Shown: one piece after another, positions 23,122 to 34,651 of the stretch
How positions within the stretch are numbered: the stretch's first letter is position 1
How the letters are laid out: every line of letters begins with the position of its first letter
Assembly: GCA_000697475.1 (NCBI GenBank)
Contig: JNEU01001130.1
Span: 1 to 64,000, forward strand
Reading direction: 5' to 3'
Source of the DNA: Lichtheimia corymbifera B2541
Lineage: Eukaryota; Mucoromycota; Mucoromycetes; Mucorales; Lichtheimiaceae
DNA length: 64,000 bases
The notes under the pieces: model-generated
What the model saw: the letters and a program-made list of their open reading frames with translations, nothing else
What the model was told of the DNA's origin: nothing
Database searches by the model: none
Position numbers and translations under genes: made by a program

Positions 23122-26100
23122 TTATTTGGCATTAAGCTGAGCAAGTAATGAATCGATTTCTTGAGCTACAATGTGGTTGTTGCATTTGGCCCGAACTTGT
23201 CTAGAAAGATTGAATTCAGTGAGTAAATCTCCAAAATAAATCCACTGATCCTTTCTTACTTTAATCCCTCGGTATCTTTGTTAAGGAATGCCTGCTCACT
23301 TGCTTCTTTGAATGCTCCAATCTTGACAAATAGCATTGGTCTCACTGATGTGTCGCATTTCAAAATGTACTTGCTTGCTTCTTGATACTGCTTGGCTTTG
23401 ATACACTCCTCGACAAAAGGCTTGGATATGTTAGTGACCTAACGCGCATGTAGATGAGTCATCTTGTTCCTACCTCGTAGCCGATGGGCGAGTTTTTGGT
23501 TTTAGCGAGCTTCTCTAGGTTCTCCCAATCTCGAACTTCGACCAATGCGCGCAATTTAATCCACCAATATCTTTTGTCCGGTACTTTAAACTCGCTTTTC
23601 ACTTTGGACGACTTGCTTTGTTGGCCAAGCATTGTGCACTTGTAAATTGTCTCGCTTACAGATAGACCGATAAATGGTTGATGCGTATCCTTCTCTAACT
23701 GAGTTTGCATGTGGAGCAATTTGACTGCTTCATCCGTCGCCTAACATGAAGATTCAAGCTGTCATTGATCTGTTATATGTGCATTCCTAATCTTACAATA
23801 TCGTACCTTTGCTTCGAATGCGCATTCCTTGTCATCTTGATAGGTCTTGGCAGCGACCTTGAGCTCGCTTATTCGGCTTGCGACTTCCTAATATCCAACG
23901 GGGAAATTTAGAGAGAGAAAAAAGATTGCGTGTCTAAACCCTTACTTGATGTTCAAATCCCTCTGATAAGATCGTATTGGCGCTATCAATCCTGCGATCA
24001 TCTTGATAATAAAAGTCTTTGAGCAATTCCTTGTCTTGCTCCTTGCAATAGACTTCAAGTAAGCTACAGGCCAATGGCTTGTTGTTGATGACCCTGAAAA
24101 ATTCACCAAGGGGTAGTTTGCGCTTCAACTGGAATATCACCAAATAAACTTTTGGAAAAGATTAGCAACAGCGTTACTCAATGTGTGCTATAAAATCAAA
24201 TTACCCAAATCCGTGTCACCACTTTCGATTGCTTTCATAAGCGCTAACTCGTCCTCCTGCATTGAGATCAATAAAGGCACCTGGTCTGCAGCCCGTGGCT
24301 CATGGTCAATTAACTTGAAAGAAAGGCATCAGCATGAAGAACAAGTTATGATGGCAATGTCATTGCTGTTTTTACCTTTGTTGCCAATCTTGATTGTCCA
24401 GAATTATATGCCGTTTTTGCAATTTCGGCATATGAGAGCCCGGGTTTCTTGTAAAGCTTGTCGACAATCGTTCTGCAAATGCTCTCTTCATCTTCATTTG
24501 AAGCTTTAATCTATCAGCGTAACTGTAAGCCTTCTTGTTATTGACCCAACATGTGGCTACCCTACCTTTGCACAAGCCCAGTGAACTAGGATTTTGTCGG
24601 ACCTGACTTTGAGATAATCGGCAATGCGAACAGCTAGTAAATGGTGATTCCTGCGGATCAATATGTCGATGACTGCATCGGGTGTGAGACGCTTGAACCT
24701 GAAATGAAATAGAATGAATGATTATGCTAATGACTCGCTATTCCAACAATAACATACTGAGCATAAGTCAATGGGATGCCGATATGGTAATCTCGAACAG
24801 CATTCAATACGCGCAAAGATTGTGCCATTTCCACGAAACGGTCTGCATTGTAGTTTTCGAGAAAGCATTTTCCAAATGATGCTGCCTTGAAATTCATATT
24901 CTAGATAAGTAGACTGTATTTCATAACATATATTTTGCTTACCTTGAGTAATGATCGTTGATAATAATGATGGAACTCAAATCCAGCAGCTTCGATACAG
25001 CAGTCGACTGCATCAACAAGGTCGGCTTTGATATTACGGATATTTTCATCAGCTTTTGGGCTCTTGCGCTTTTGGAAAAGTGAGCATTTGAACAACCTTT
25101 TGCGCATGTCAACAGTTTACTCACCTCGAAATGATCTAGAGCATCAAAAAGCAAAGCTGCTGGTGATGTTGATCCAATCTTGAAAATTTCTTCCGTTGCA
25201 GCTATATGTATCGTAGAGTTAGCATTGACATCCAAATGTTGTTCTATTGAATCTTACCAGGAACACGCTGTAGCATCTCGCATTTATCGGCACTCATGAT
25301 ACGCACACCATCCACTTCGGATATCAAGAATATCGGCCCTTCGTATGAAAACTTGATCCAATCTCCAAAAGGACCGACCATTAAGACAATCTTGTCCCAA
25401 TAGAGCACAACTGAATCAGTACCACACCTAATTAATCAAAATAATGAGTTAGAGTATGCATTTCTGGAGTCGTATAGCGCATATTACCTACCATACAAGC
25501 TGTTGAGGAGCAATTTTGGATTTGGTCGCGTACTCCGAAAGGTTCTTTTGAAAATCCGTAGAAACCACCCATAACTTGCCATCCGATGTGAAGAGTGCTA
25601 AGAACTTTCCATTGGGAGATATCGCCATCTTGGTAAAGGGTCCTTGCTGCAATCTCTACAATGCATATAACAGGTTAAATGAGTCCGGCATGCGAGCAAT
25701 GATTATGGTTGCGTTACCTGATCCACAGATTCTTTGTTGTCCACTACAATGATCGTTGAGCCAGTGGCAATAAGGACCTCCACGTGTCTGCTAAGGGTAT
25801 ATTGCGGAGGAATCACGGTCCAGCTATGCGGTTTGTCATCAAGCCCTATCCATATGTATGAGTGACCCTATCAACAATATCCAGTGAGCATATTACTATA
25901 TACCAGTATCAGCCATAAGCTTGGGTCGAGGCTCATAAAAGTCGGTTACGGCAATAAGCTTATACTTGTTTGTCATTGCCACCAAGCCTGTGCTCCAGAT
26001 CTGACAATCCAGGATGCCTTGCTCCTTGGCTTCCTAAACAAAAATCACAAGTCAGTTTCATTCCACTATAAAAGACATCCCCTTTCACCTTCCAAATAAC

Positions 26101-26735
26101 ATACCTTTCCTAGTGAGAATTGCGTGTATGAACCATGAAGGGGATACAATCTCACAAATCCATCTTCAGTAACAATCACAAGTTCTTCATGCTTCGTCCA
26201 GCCTAATGCAATGATTCGTCCTTTTTCCCACTACTTTGCGTGTAAGATTCCTAAATTGCAGCTGATATGATAGCACTAGAACATACCTGTATTTGTTCAA
26301 TGAGCTTTCCTGCCGAAGTATACATATAAACAGTGGGCTTGATCGGCTGTTGTTTTTGTAGTAATAGCACCTTCTTATCGTCGCGAATCATGGCTGTAAA
26401 ATTGATATCTCGAGTTACAAGAGCTGGAACTATATCCATATTGAAGGACAAGGACACGTACCAATAGGACCACCAAACTGTGAACCAGCAATCATATACT
26501 TGGAAAGGTCATTCTGGTCCCATGAGAGAGAATAGATTTCTTGTTTCCTGCAAGTAGATGGGTCTGTCAGGTCAACTCGCGATCTTTACGCGCACGCATC
26601 CCAAAAGCAATACCGATAAAAGCGATCCTATTCAAGATATGTCTTCCAAGTCAATAAAGCGAATTCAGTTTTCGAGTTCTTTTGTTTCAACTTTACATGG
26701 AGCTGTATCCAATCGTGTGTCGGATTAGCTGGCAT
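23122..26735 (-). CDS. VPS16: Vacuolar protein sorting protein 16 (HOPS/CORVET core subunit)
   Basis: VPS16 is a core subunit of the CORVET and HOPS tethering complexes for endosome and vacuole fusion. The gene is split into many short exons on the minus strand. The start [13 protein letters not shown] joins to [15 protein letters not shown], matching the N-terminal W-x-P-L-x-D-x-F-Y-R-K pattern of the family. The beta-propeller half includes [14 protein letters not shown]. The alpha-solenoid half includes [20 protein letters not shown], the [13 protein letters not shown] segment, [30 protein letters not shown] and [20 protein letters not shown]. It continues with [14 protein letters not shown] and ends LLAQLNAK. 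The order matches human VPS16 throughout. Exact borders of each exon were not all checked. Confidence 0.92.
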
Positions 26736-27347
26736 AGTCGACAATAGCGAACTTTCACGCAGAGGAAGCAGTAGTGCTGTTTCGGAAATGTATTGTTACA
26801 GAGCTCCGTTGCCTCAGCGTAGTTGTAGAGATTCATGGTCATGTGATACTGTACTTTCTCGATCATACGCTTCTCACAGCACGTCCCTAGTAATAAACCA
26901 TACACACCTTGTTAATTAAACAGACTCCATGCGACTTGTAAACATGCAACAAGAACGAGTATATAACCATAAACGTACCAAGCTCTCCATTCAACGCTTC
27001 ATTTTGAGTAGTTTGATTTTACTTGCATGTTCATAGGCAAAGGAATATACAAATCCACAGCTGTCAGGCTAGGAAAGGGTCATTTATTAAACAATTTGAC
27101 GTCTTCCAATACTTGTGAATGATCCCACCTTGTTAGTAATCCTAAATAAGCGATATTGGTTAACTTGATTACTTTAAGAGCTTATCGTGATGTCACGACT
27201 TGAATATCCTGATGATAGATTAGGGTCGAGGTAAAAAGATGCATTATGGACATGCAAGGATAGGGTGGAAGCAACTCGATAAGAGCTTATATGTAACACA
27301 AGGCAGGTGTAATCCGACTCAGCACCCTCCTTTACTTTTTGTTAACC
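26736..27347. other. Divergent intergenic region of VPS16 and ESS2
   Basis: About 610 bp between two start codons. Both promoters lie here. No other gene is supported. Confidence 0.55.
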
Positions 27348-28780
27348 ATGACAACAACACCTGTGGTTTTGGACGAAGATACTTATACCGAAGCCTTAAG
27401 CGCTATCATCGAACGCGATTTCTATCCACAGCTATCAGCTTTAAACCAGAGACACAACTATGCTGGAACACTGCAAACAGATGGACTCAGCGATCTTGGA
27501 ACCCCAATGGTGCAATCGAACAACACTTCCAAGAATGGTACGTATATACATAGTCAGTTTATATAGAACTTTTTCCTAATACTAAGGTGGGCATTATAGA
27601 AAACAAGGCGACCGTCAACTATTACAATCCGGATGCCATTCAACTTGCTGATCGGGTGAATCTCGATCTTTCCTTGGATCAGTTTCAAACAGTGTATACA
27701 AGGTAATATAGGAAACGGTGGCATTGTCGGCTCTTCTAATACCCATTTAGTGAAGACAACGCTTCTTTTACCGATATCATCGACAAGACGAATGCACGGC
27801 AGAGGGAAAAATATCGGTGGTTACTGGACAAGGAAGCTCAAATCGAGAGTTCAAAGCGGCTGCTTGAAAATCATGCAAATCGACTGGAGGTTGACGATGA
27901 TGGATTTGTGCGACCACCGGAAATGTGGCGATACAAAGCAAAGAATGCGCTCATGTACGTCCCAGATGGCACCGGCAAATCCTTATTGAATGAAAAAGAT
28001 TCAAGAGCACCCCAAAAATCCATCAGCTACAACAATACGAATTTTACATCAAGCCAAGTAAGTAGGCCTATAAAGATCTATCGTCCATCACCGAAGACTA
28101 AGTGAAAGTAGCAGGGCGTAACCTCTTCCAATGGACGTGATATACAAGCATCTGGAACCATACTACCGGAGGATGACAATGAGTCCATAACATCAGAACT
28201 GACCATGGGTTATCGAGGTTATCGTTTGGTTGACGCGACGCCATCTCCAAATCCTTCGAGGATAGGGACACCTATCATGACTTGGGGCTCTATTGAAGGA
28301 AGTCCTACTTTGTTAAATAGTTCAGAAACACCAGGTAAAGTCATATATGCTCTCTCTGTCTCTCTATCGAATGGCTATATAACTATGTATACAATAGGCC
28401 CACGATTTTCGTTACCAAAGGTTTGCAAGCGAGAAGAATTAGGGATGAAATTATCAGAAAAAGCATCACGTGCACGCCGGAAGCGTACCATGGAAAAATC
28501 CGGCAGGAGAACGCCAATCACTGGGTAACTATTTATATACTCACATATCAAAGATGGTACTCAATAATCCTAATGATATAATAGATCAATGTCCCCAGCA
28601 GCAGAACAGCTTTTACGACGAAGTGGTACACCAAAAAGTTCAGGATTTGGACAAGCGTTACGGTCATCGTATGGTCATGGGACTACTCCTCGGTCAAAGT
28701 TATCATCCACCCCGCTGTTCAAGGCTGGAGCAACACCAAGCACCTTGCATACTAGATCCCCTTTTCCCCAAAAACGATGA
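27348..28780 (+). CDS. ESS2: ESS2/DGCR14-family splicing-associated nuclear protein
   Basis: A spliceosome C-complex-associated protein (fission yeast Bis1, human ESS2/DGCR14). Exons join in frame from MTTTPVVLDEDTYTEALSAI, with the family signature IIERDFYPQLSAL. The second conserved block is SLDQFQTVYTSEDNASFTDI (S-E-D-N-A-S-F), followed by REKYRWLLDKEA and MWRYKAKNALMYVPDG. A third block contains YRLVDATPSPNPSRIGTPIM with TWGSIEGSPTLL. The C-terminal block is EELGMKLSEKASRARRKR, ending in a Ser/Pro-rich tail. The 3' end is 67 bp from the convergent SEC63 gene. Confidence 0.92.
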
Positions 28781-28847
28781 TCCCATTTTTACTATAAGCA
28801 TTGTTTTTTCTTCTTCTTATGTTCTTATAAAGGAATGTGCAAATGAT

Positions 28848-31446
28848 TTATTCGTCGTCGCTACTATCTGAATCGCTATCATCATCAGCTGGCTTCGCAG
28901 CCTTGTTTTGAGCGTTTCCACCAGCCAATGCACCAGCAAGTCCTTGCTCACGCATTAACTTCATTTGACCTGCAATCGAATCCTCCTCAGGGTCTGATAT
29001 ACTATCATCGACTTCTTCTTCTGGTGGTAAATCAGCTTTGTCATGGATTCTCAACTTGATATCGTGCATTATATCGGTGCCAACGTATGTATCAGATTTG
29101 ACATAAATCGAAAAAGTGTATGTTCCTGGTTTGGGTGGGCCAGGGAATGAGATTTGAACGGTCTGCTCTTCTGTGACATCCGTGACCTTCTTGGGAGCAT
29201 ATAATATACGATTCACTTTTGGATCACCGAGGAAGATCCACCAGTATGGCTTCTTCTCCTATAAAGATTTACGTTAATACATGCAAAACACCTTATTTGA
29301 TTTGGTAATGGCTTACCCCTGGGTAGTAAGGTGCATGAGCAAAAGGTAATGTGCCGTTCTTATCGTTTGATTTGGCCTTTCCTCCCTCATCCAACAGCTC
29401 TTCTTGATCGTCATGCTCATCGTCGTCGTCAGCTTCATTTTCGCTTTCCTTGATAGTAGCATTGCTGTTTCTCAATTTCAGCACAAGCGTGACAATAGCA
29501 CCAGGAGTAACGATCTTGTCTCCCACCACTAGTGAAAGATATTAGTCAATGATCGCATATTATCACGTAAGCATTATAAATGCATACCTTTAAGTACGGC
29601 TTTAGAAACAGTCAATTGTGGGATACGGTTGGCAACCTCAACGACATCGAGCGATTGTTCATTCGAGAGACCATCAAGGAAGCTCTTGCGTTCTGATTCG
29701 CTGAGAGACAGGACTTGCTTGGCAGAGTGGATGTGCTTCTTTTTAGAGCGATAGTAACGACGCAATAACGAAGTGGTGACATGAGGAAGCTGCTTTACGG
29801 ATGATTCGCCAGGATAAATAGCTTGCAAAAGTTCCTGCTGCATTTCCATGATACACGACGTGACGCTCAACCATTGCTTTACGATAGCAATTTGAAGCAA
29901 TCCTTGAAGGAGATGAATGGACCGTTCCACGATGTATTGTTGTTCTATATATATGGAGTTGGTATTAATATACTGTGCATCACTCATATGTGAGGTATAC
30001 TTGCCTCGTAACAAGGTTTTGGCATGAGAAGGGCAAGCTTTGTTGATGTCAATGCGGAGGAAATAAGCGTACAAAAGACTTCGTGCCTTGTGACGATCCT
30101 TGGGCGAGACCTATATAACATGATGAGCCATTGTATCATAATCAGCAGCTATATCACGTACTGCACGCTCAAATCGCTCGCCAAATCGATGCTCCAATTC
30201 GTCAACGATAACATTGTCAACAGCTTTGAGAGCCTCTTGTTCATTAGCTTGAACGGATAAATTCTCCTTGAACTCATGTGCACCAGCCAAGATATTCAAT
30301 AAAGCTATTACGAAAAGACACGTCAATACCGGCATTCACCACCTCATTCAACAATCATTCTACCTTTGAAATCCGTATCCTCCTTTAATTCCTTGACAAA
30401 AACACGCATAGAAGCATTCAAAATCTTGTCCTTTGTGTGTCTCCGGGAGTTATACCACCAACGGGCCTATGAATATATACACTCAGTAATCCATCGACAG
30501 GGAAGTATAGAAAAAGATACGTACCGTGTAAAAGGGCAAACCAAATCCAAAGATGCATGCATAGAAGGCCAAAACCCAGCTGCTGCTTCCTGATTCAACC
30601 AATTTCTTTGGCAGTGCTACGCCCACAGAATAAGTTTGTTTGCCATCAGGATGGCCGTATTGTTCGTAATTCTTGCGGACATCTTCATCTGTCAATCTAA
30701 ATATGGTACACCAGTCAATACCTCGTCCTCAATAATCAAGATCACAGAACAACTTACACTTGATATGCCTTGCTGATTTGAATAAATTGTTCCTCAGACT
30801 CCTTCTCGGTGCCAGGCTGTGCTTTATCAGGATGGTAGATCAATGAGAGCTTCTTGTACACCTTTTTGATCTCAGGCAACGTGGCACCCTGATAATTGAG
30901 TGGATAATAAGCATCCCATGTGCCCTAAACGAATCCTTTCATCTGACGAATTACCTCGCTGATACCAAGAATCTCATAAGGATCCCAATGCTGTTTTGGA
31001 GCTTCAGCAAAAGAGACTTGATATGCCAGAAATGCGACTGCCAGCCAACCTGCCACGAGGAATACGAACCTAAGCAAATTATGGACTTAATACATTGTAT
31101 GCTTGCGAGGAGAGAGAGAGCCTATGCAACTTTTGGCATCCCTGTCAATGGGTAACATACTTTGGACGGATCAACTGGTTCATCAGACGGTTGCATGAAG
31201 TCTTGTTGACTTGTTGTCGTTCCAATGTGCAAGTCTGACAGTGGCAAAGGTTCTTGTCGCTACTTGATCCTACCGATGTCGATGGTTGGCAAGGCTGCAG
31301 GATTATACAACAAGAGGTAACTTACTCGTTGACGACACGGCCGAATAGATTAGGTACGAAGTCATTGGCACCAAGCATATCAGTAAGACTGATATGAGGA
31401 AATAATAAAAGTTGAACCCTTCCTCATCGTAAGAGTATTCTGCCAT
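28848..31446 (-). CDS. SEC63: ER translocation protein Sec63 (membrane J-protein)
   Basis: Recruits the Hsp70 Kar2/BiP to the Sec61 channel for post-translational import into the ER. The N-terminus MAEYSYDEEGFNFYYFLISV starts the first membrane segment. The second is FVFLVAGWLAVAFLAYQV. A lumenal J domain follows, with WDPYEILGIS, LIYHPDKAQPG (the essential His-Pro-Asp) and AYQVLTDEDVRKNYEQYGHP. The third membrane segment is WVLAFYACIFGFGLPF. The Brl-type region includes NASMRVFVKELKEDTDFK and ILAGAHEF. The C-terminal beta-sandwich has KPGTYTFSIYVKSDTYVG, ending in the acidic tail DDDSDSDSSDDE, the site used to bind Sec62 in yeast. Several introns of normal size. Confidence 0.94.
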
Positions 31447-32992
31447 TGTGCTGACAAGCGTGTGTGTGCGTGTGTGCGCTGAAAGAGGGGTGGGGGCGGA
31501 TAAAAGAGATATGAGGAATGAGTTGGCAATTGCAGTTTTCGGTCATTGAACGCCCATATTCCACCAATGATATGCTGGCACCTAGCACCTTTGCAGATTA
31601 CAACAATGTGGCAATAGTCATCTTTTTGGTTGGCGTCATTCATCTCCACATACCGTATTTAAGTCTCGATCTTCCCCTACTGTGAAAAGCCATAGAGCGT
31701 CCAAGTAATACCACGACAACTTTAGATGAACGTTGGTATGGACAGGGATATCAGGTTGTTCAGCCTTTCAGCGGGACAATGACACCACAATAGGTATCCA
31801 TAATAAGAAAAAGCGAGATGAAAGCACTAGCATGCTATGTAACCTTCTAAACCGCATGTCATATTCAGGGGGGTAGTTACCAGGTACATCCGACACAAGG
31901 CGTTACACTTGAGAGATCCTTACTAGTAGGCATTGGTCTTTGACAAGGTCAAGTAGATGACATGAAAGCTTCGAGTAATGTTTATATTAATGGCCTTGTC
32001 AGCTTCGCTTGGCTTTGTCATTATCAAAAGGTATATCAATGCTCTATGCTTCTAATCACTGTGACAAAATAGAGCTATGGCGGGCTACTTTTATTGGTTG
32101 ACAGCCTTCCCTTTACGGAAGCTGATCGGTATTAAATACAAGGAAAATGTAACATTCTTTGTGGGGTTGCTGACGAGCACTTGCATAATGAACCTAGTAT
32201 TCTAAATCCCGGGAAGGGCCATTTTAGTGATATAATTGGTAGCAATGATGATTACCATAAAACCAAATGAAACATGAGGTACCGTAAAGAGGTCTTAGTA
32301 TTACTTACCCAATACAAGGAACGAATAAAGCTGCAAGATGGGCGGTTGATGAACGCAGAGTCGCGTTAGATCGTATCATTCGAGCACTCTCGTGTTGCCA
32401 TTGTTGCTTCTTTAGGAACCCAAGAATAGAGACAGTAGCCATTGCCTGTGTCACTTCACGAAGAGGAAATTAAAACAATGAAACGCAGGATGGCGCCCGT
32501 ATCAATACTCCATCACCATTCTCAACAGACATTTTATCACTTTCCCTCCTTTTATTGGTCACAGAAATACCCACGCCCACCGTGCAGATATAAACAAGAT
32601 GAATGTTGTCGCCCATCGCCTTTCTCCCACATCTCTCCTTCTCCCTGTCCAATAACTCTTTGGTTGCCGACACCTTCAAAATCCCTTGGTGAGTACCATT
32701 AGTTGAGAATCTTTTTTGTGAGTGATCCATGTGCTAATGTTTACGATGGTCATTGTTAAGGTTTCATATTTTCCTTGTTGTCATTGTTATGTTTGGCTCA
32801 TTGTGATAAGGTAAAACCTAATCACGCCGCTTGATGAGACATGTATTCATCTTCATACAACAAAAGCGGTCACTGGAGCAGATGGATCGTAAGATGATGC
32901 CACCATCCGATTGATGTACATACATCAATCATGTTCCTTTTGATGTAGCTAATTCACGAGATGCCCTTCAAAAGCTGCATTAGGTGGCATAT
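31447..32992. other. Long intergenic region
   Basis: About 1.5 kb between the SEC63 start and the next ORF. Two opposing ORFs overlap at 32442-32730, but neither shows a recognisable domain or splice continuation. Short GT-rich tracts near 31455-31480 sit in the SEC63 promoter. Nothing else was identified. Confidence 0.5.
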
Positions 32993-33508
32993 ATGTACTA
33001 CTACAGCCCGCATGGGAGTGATATAACAGTTTCCTGGAAACAGAGCGTTCGGAAAGCGCTTTCTACAAATGTTGACCAAGCGCATGATTCGGACAAGATT
33101 AACATGAAAATCCATCATCGACACGCAGAATCATGGAGTTCTCTGGCGGAAGAACGATGCAACAAGGTGGCCATACGCACATATGGATACAATGGAGAAG
33201 CAGTTTTAGATCTGGACCTCTATGCAACACCCGAGGAAGCAACAAGGACGAAACGAATTATGAAGGAACTTGCGATAATGGCGGGAAGGTGCGCATTGAG
33301 GAAGAACGACGTGGTGGAAACCAGCATTAACCAAGCTACTTCCGCTCAACAATATATACCATTTGGGGCCATTCGACTGCTTGAGATGAATATCCTAAAC
33401 GCAGGCCTTGCTGAAAGAATCGCAGATTCTAACAAATCAGCCTTGCAAGCATACCATAAGGATCATAGATATCTAATATACATATGCCATCATTCCCCAC
33501 AACAATAA
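32993..33508 (+). CDS. Hypothetical protein
   Basis: An uninterrupted ORF of 171 residues from the ATG at 32993 (MYYYSPHGSDITVSWKQSVR). It is mixed charged and helical, including ATPEEATRTKRIMKELAIMA and IRLLEMNILNAGLAERIADS, with no signal peptide, membrane segment or recognised motif. It is followed by 258 bp before uL11m. An upstream exon around 32604 with a GTGAGT donor near 32692 was considered, but its reading phase does not join this ORF. It could be a lineage-specific gene or a chance ORF. Confidence 0.4.
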   Translation: MYYYSPHGSDITVSWKQSVRKALSTNVDQAHDSDKINMKIHHRHAESWSSLAEERCNKVAIRTYGYNGEAVLDLDLYATPEEATRTKRIMKELAIMAGRCALRKNDVVETSINQATSAQQYIPFGAIRLLEMNILNAGLAERIADSNKSALQAYHKDHRYLIYICHHSPQQ

Positions 33509-33766
33509 AGTAGTAACACAGTGAATCTACTATTATTATTCCTGGAGAAGATTGTTTTATTGTATCTTGTAATGGATAAAAATGCGAATGCATCAGCCAC
33601 AAGGAACCCATTGTGATGTAAATGTTATGGATGTATCTATGGAGATGGTATCAATGTGCGGTCACATGACATGACAATTGTCGGACTACTAGACGGGGCA
33701 GACGCTTTTGTAATGCCCTCGTTCGAGTGGCTTGATATTGTTTTAACACTTTACCTTTTCGTATCC

Positions 33767-34210
33767 ATGTCAAAAAAGCAACAAGCGGCCGAAGCAATCG
33801 TGCGTATTCTCGTCGCCGCCGGCAAAGCTTCTCCTTCACCACCCGTCGGCCCAGCACTTGGTGCACGTGGTGTCAAATCGATGGACTTTTGCAAGCAATT
33901 CAACGACAAAACGAAGCACATTGCGGTCGAGACACCCATTCCTACTGTCATTACTATCAAACCCGATCGTACCTTTACCTTTATTACAAAGACACCACCC
34001 ACCACCTTTCTCTTGAAGCGTGCTGCAGGTATCAGCAAAGGTGCTTCCAAGCCTGGAACGGAAATCGTTGGCAAAGTCAGTCTGAAGCATGTCTATGAGA
34101 TCGCCAAAATCAAGCAAAGCGATGCCAGTCTCCAGCATTTGTCTCTCGAAAGTATCTGTGGAAGCATCATTGGTGTGGCAAGAAGTGTGGGAATACAAGT
34201 GGTTGCGTAG
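33767..34210 (+). CDS. MRPL19: Mitochondrial ribosomal protein uL11m
   Basis: An intronless 147-residue member of the uL11 family. [20 protein letters not shown] is followed by the signature [20 protein letters not shown] (Pro-x-Pro-Pro-x-Gly-Pro-Ala-Leu-Gly), then [19 protein letters not shown] and [14 protein letters not shown], ending [16 protein letters not shown]. The sequence is of bacterial/mitochondrial type rather than the cytosolic L12 type. uL11 binds the GTPase-associated rRNA region of the large subunit. The ORF extends 37 codons upstream, but the Met at 33767 matches the family start. Confidence 0.92.
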   Translation: MSKKQQAAEAIVRILVAAGKASPSPPVGPALGARGVKSMDFCKQFNDKTKHIAVETPIPTVITIKPDRTFTFITKTPPTTFLLKRAAGISKGASKPGTEIVGKVSLKHVYEIAKIKQSDASLQHLSLESICGSIIGVARSVGIQVVA

Positions 34211-34651
34211 ATTGTAGTATCCTTGACAACATTATACAATACATTTCCCCCCTCGCTCTTCTTTTCCCCTTCACTCAATTGGATGGTTATTTTGTATATT
34301 CAATTCCGCAACGCACACCCCCCGGCAGCTTACAACTGCACTCGCAAAAAAGAGTCTCATTCTTATCATGCTCCCATTTTACCTTCACAATCAAACACCA
34401 TTTCATTGTCCATATAAAGAACCTTTATTAATAGCACTTATGACTATCAACTTTTATTGTTGGCCGACGTAGGCAATCATTGGGTAGGTGGTGGTGTTCT
34501 ATATAGTAGCAGATACACCGTGTCCGCCTATGCTAGGAAGGATGGTGTAGGCAGTTGATTGTTGGTGGTGCTCAAATGCTCTAAGAACAAGTCCCGATTA
34601 ATATGAATTCCCTTTGAAGCATGCATGATATTCATACCTCCTTATCCACAC
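34211..34651. other. Intergenic region
   Basis: About 440 bp between tandem genes, with pyrimidine-rich sequence near 34250-34280. No gene is supported. Confidence 0.55.

Noticed and set aside
32442..32730. Two opposing ORFs of 86 codons upstream of the orphan ORF
   Set aside because: Low-complexity compositions, no domain, and reading phases do not join to the downstream ORF through the visible GTGAGT donor.
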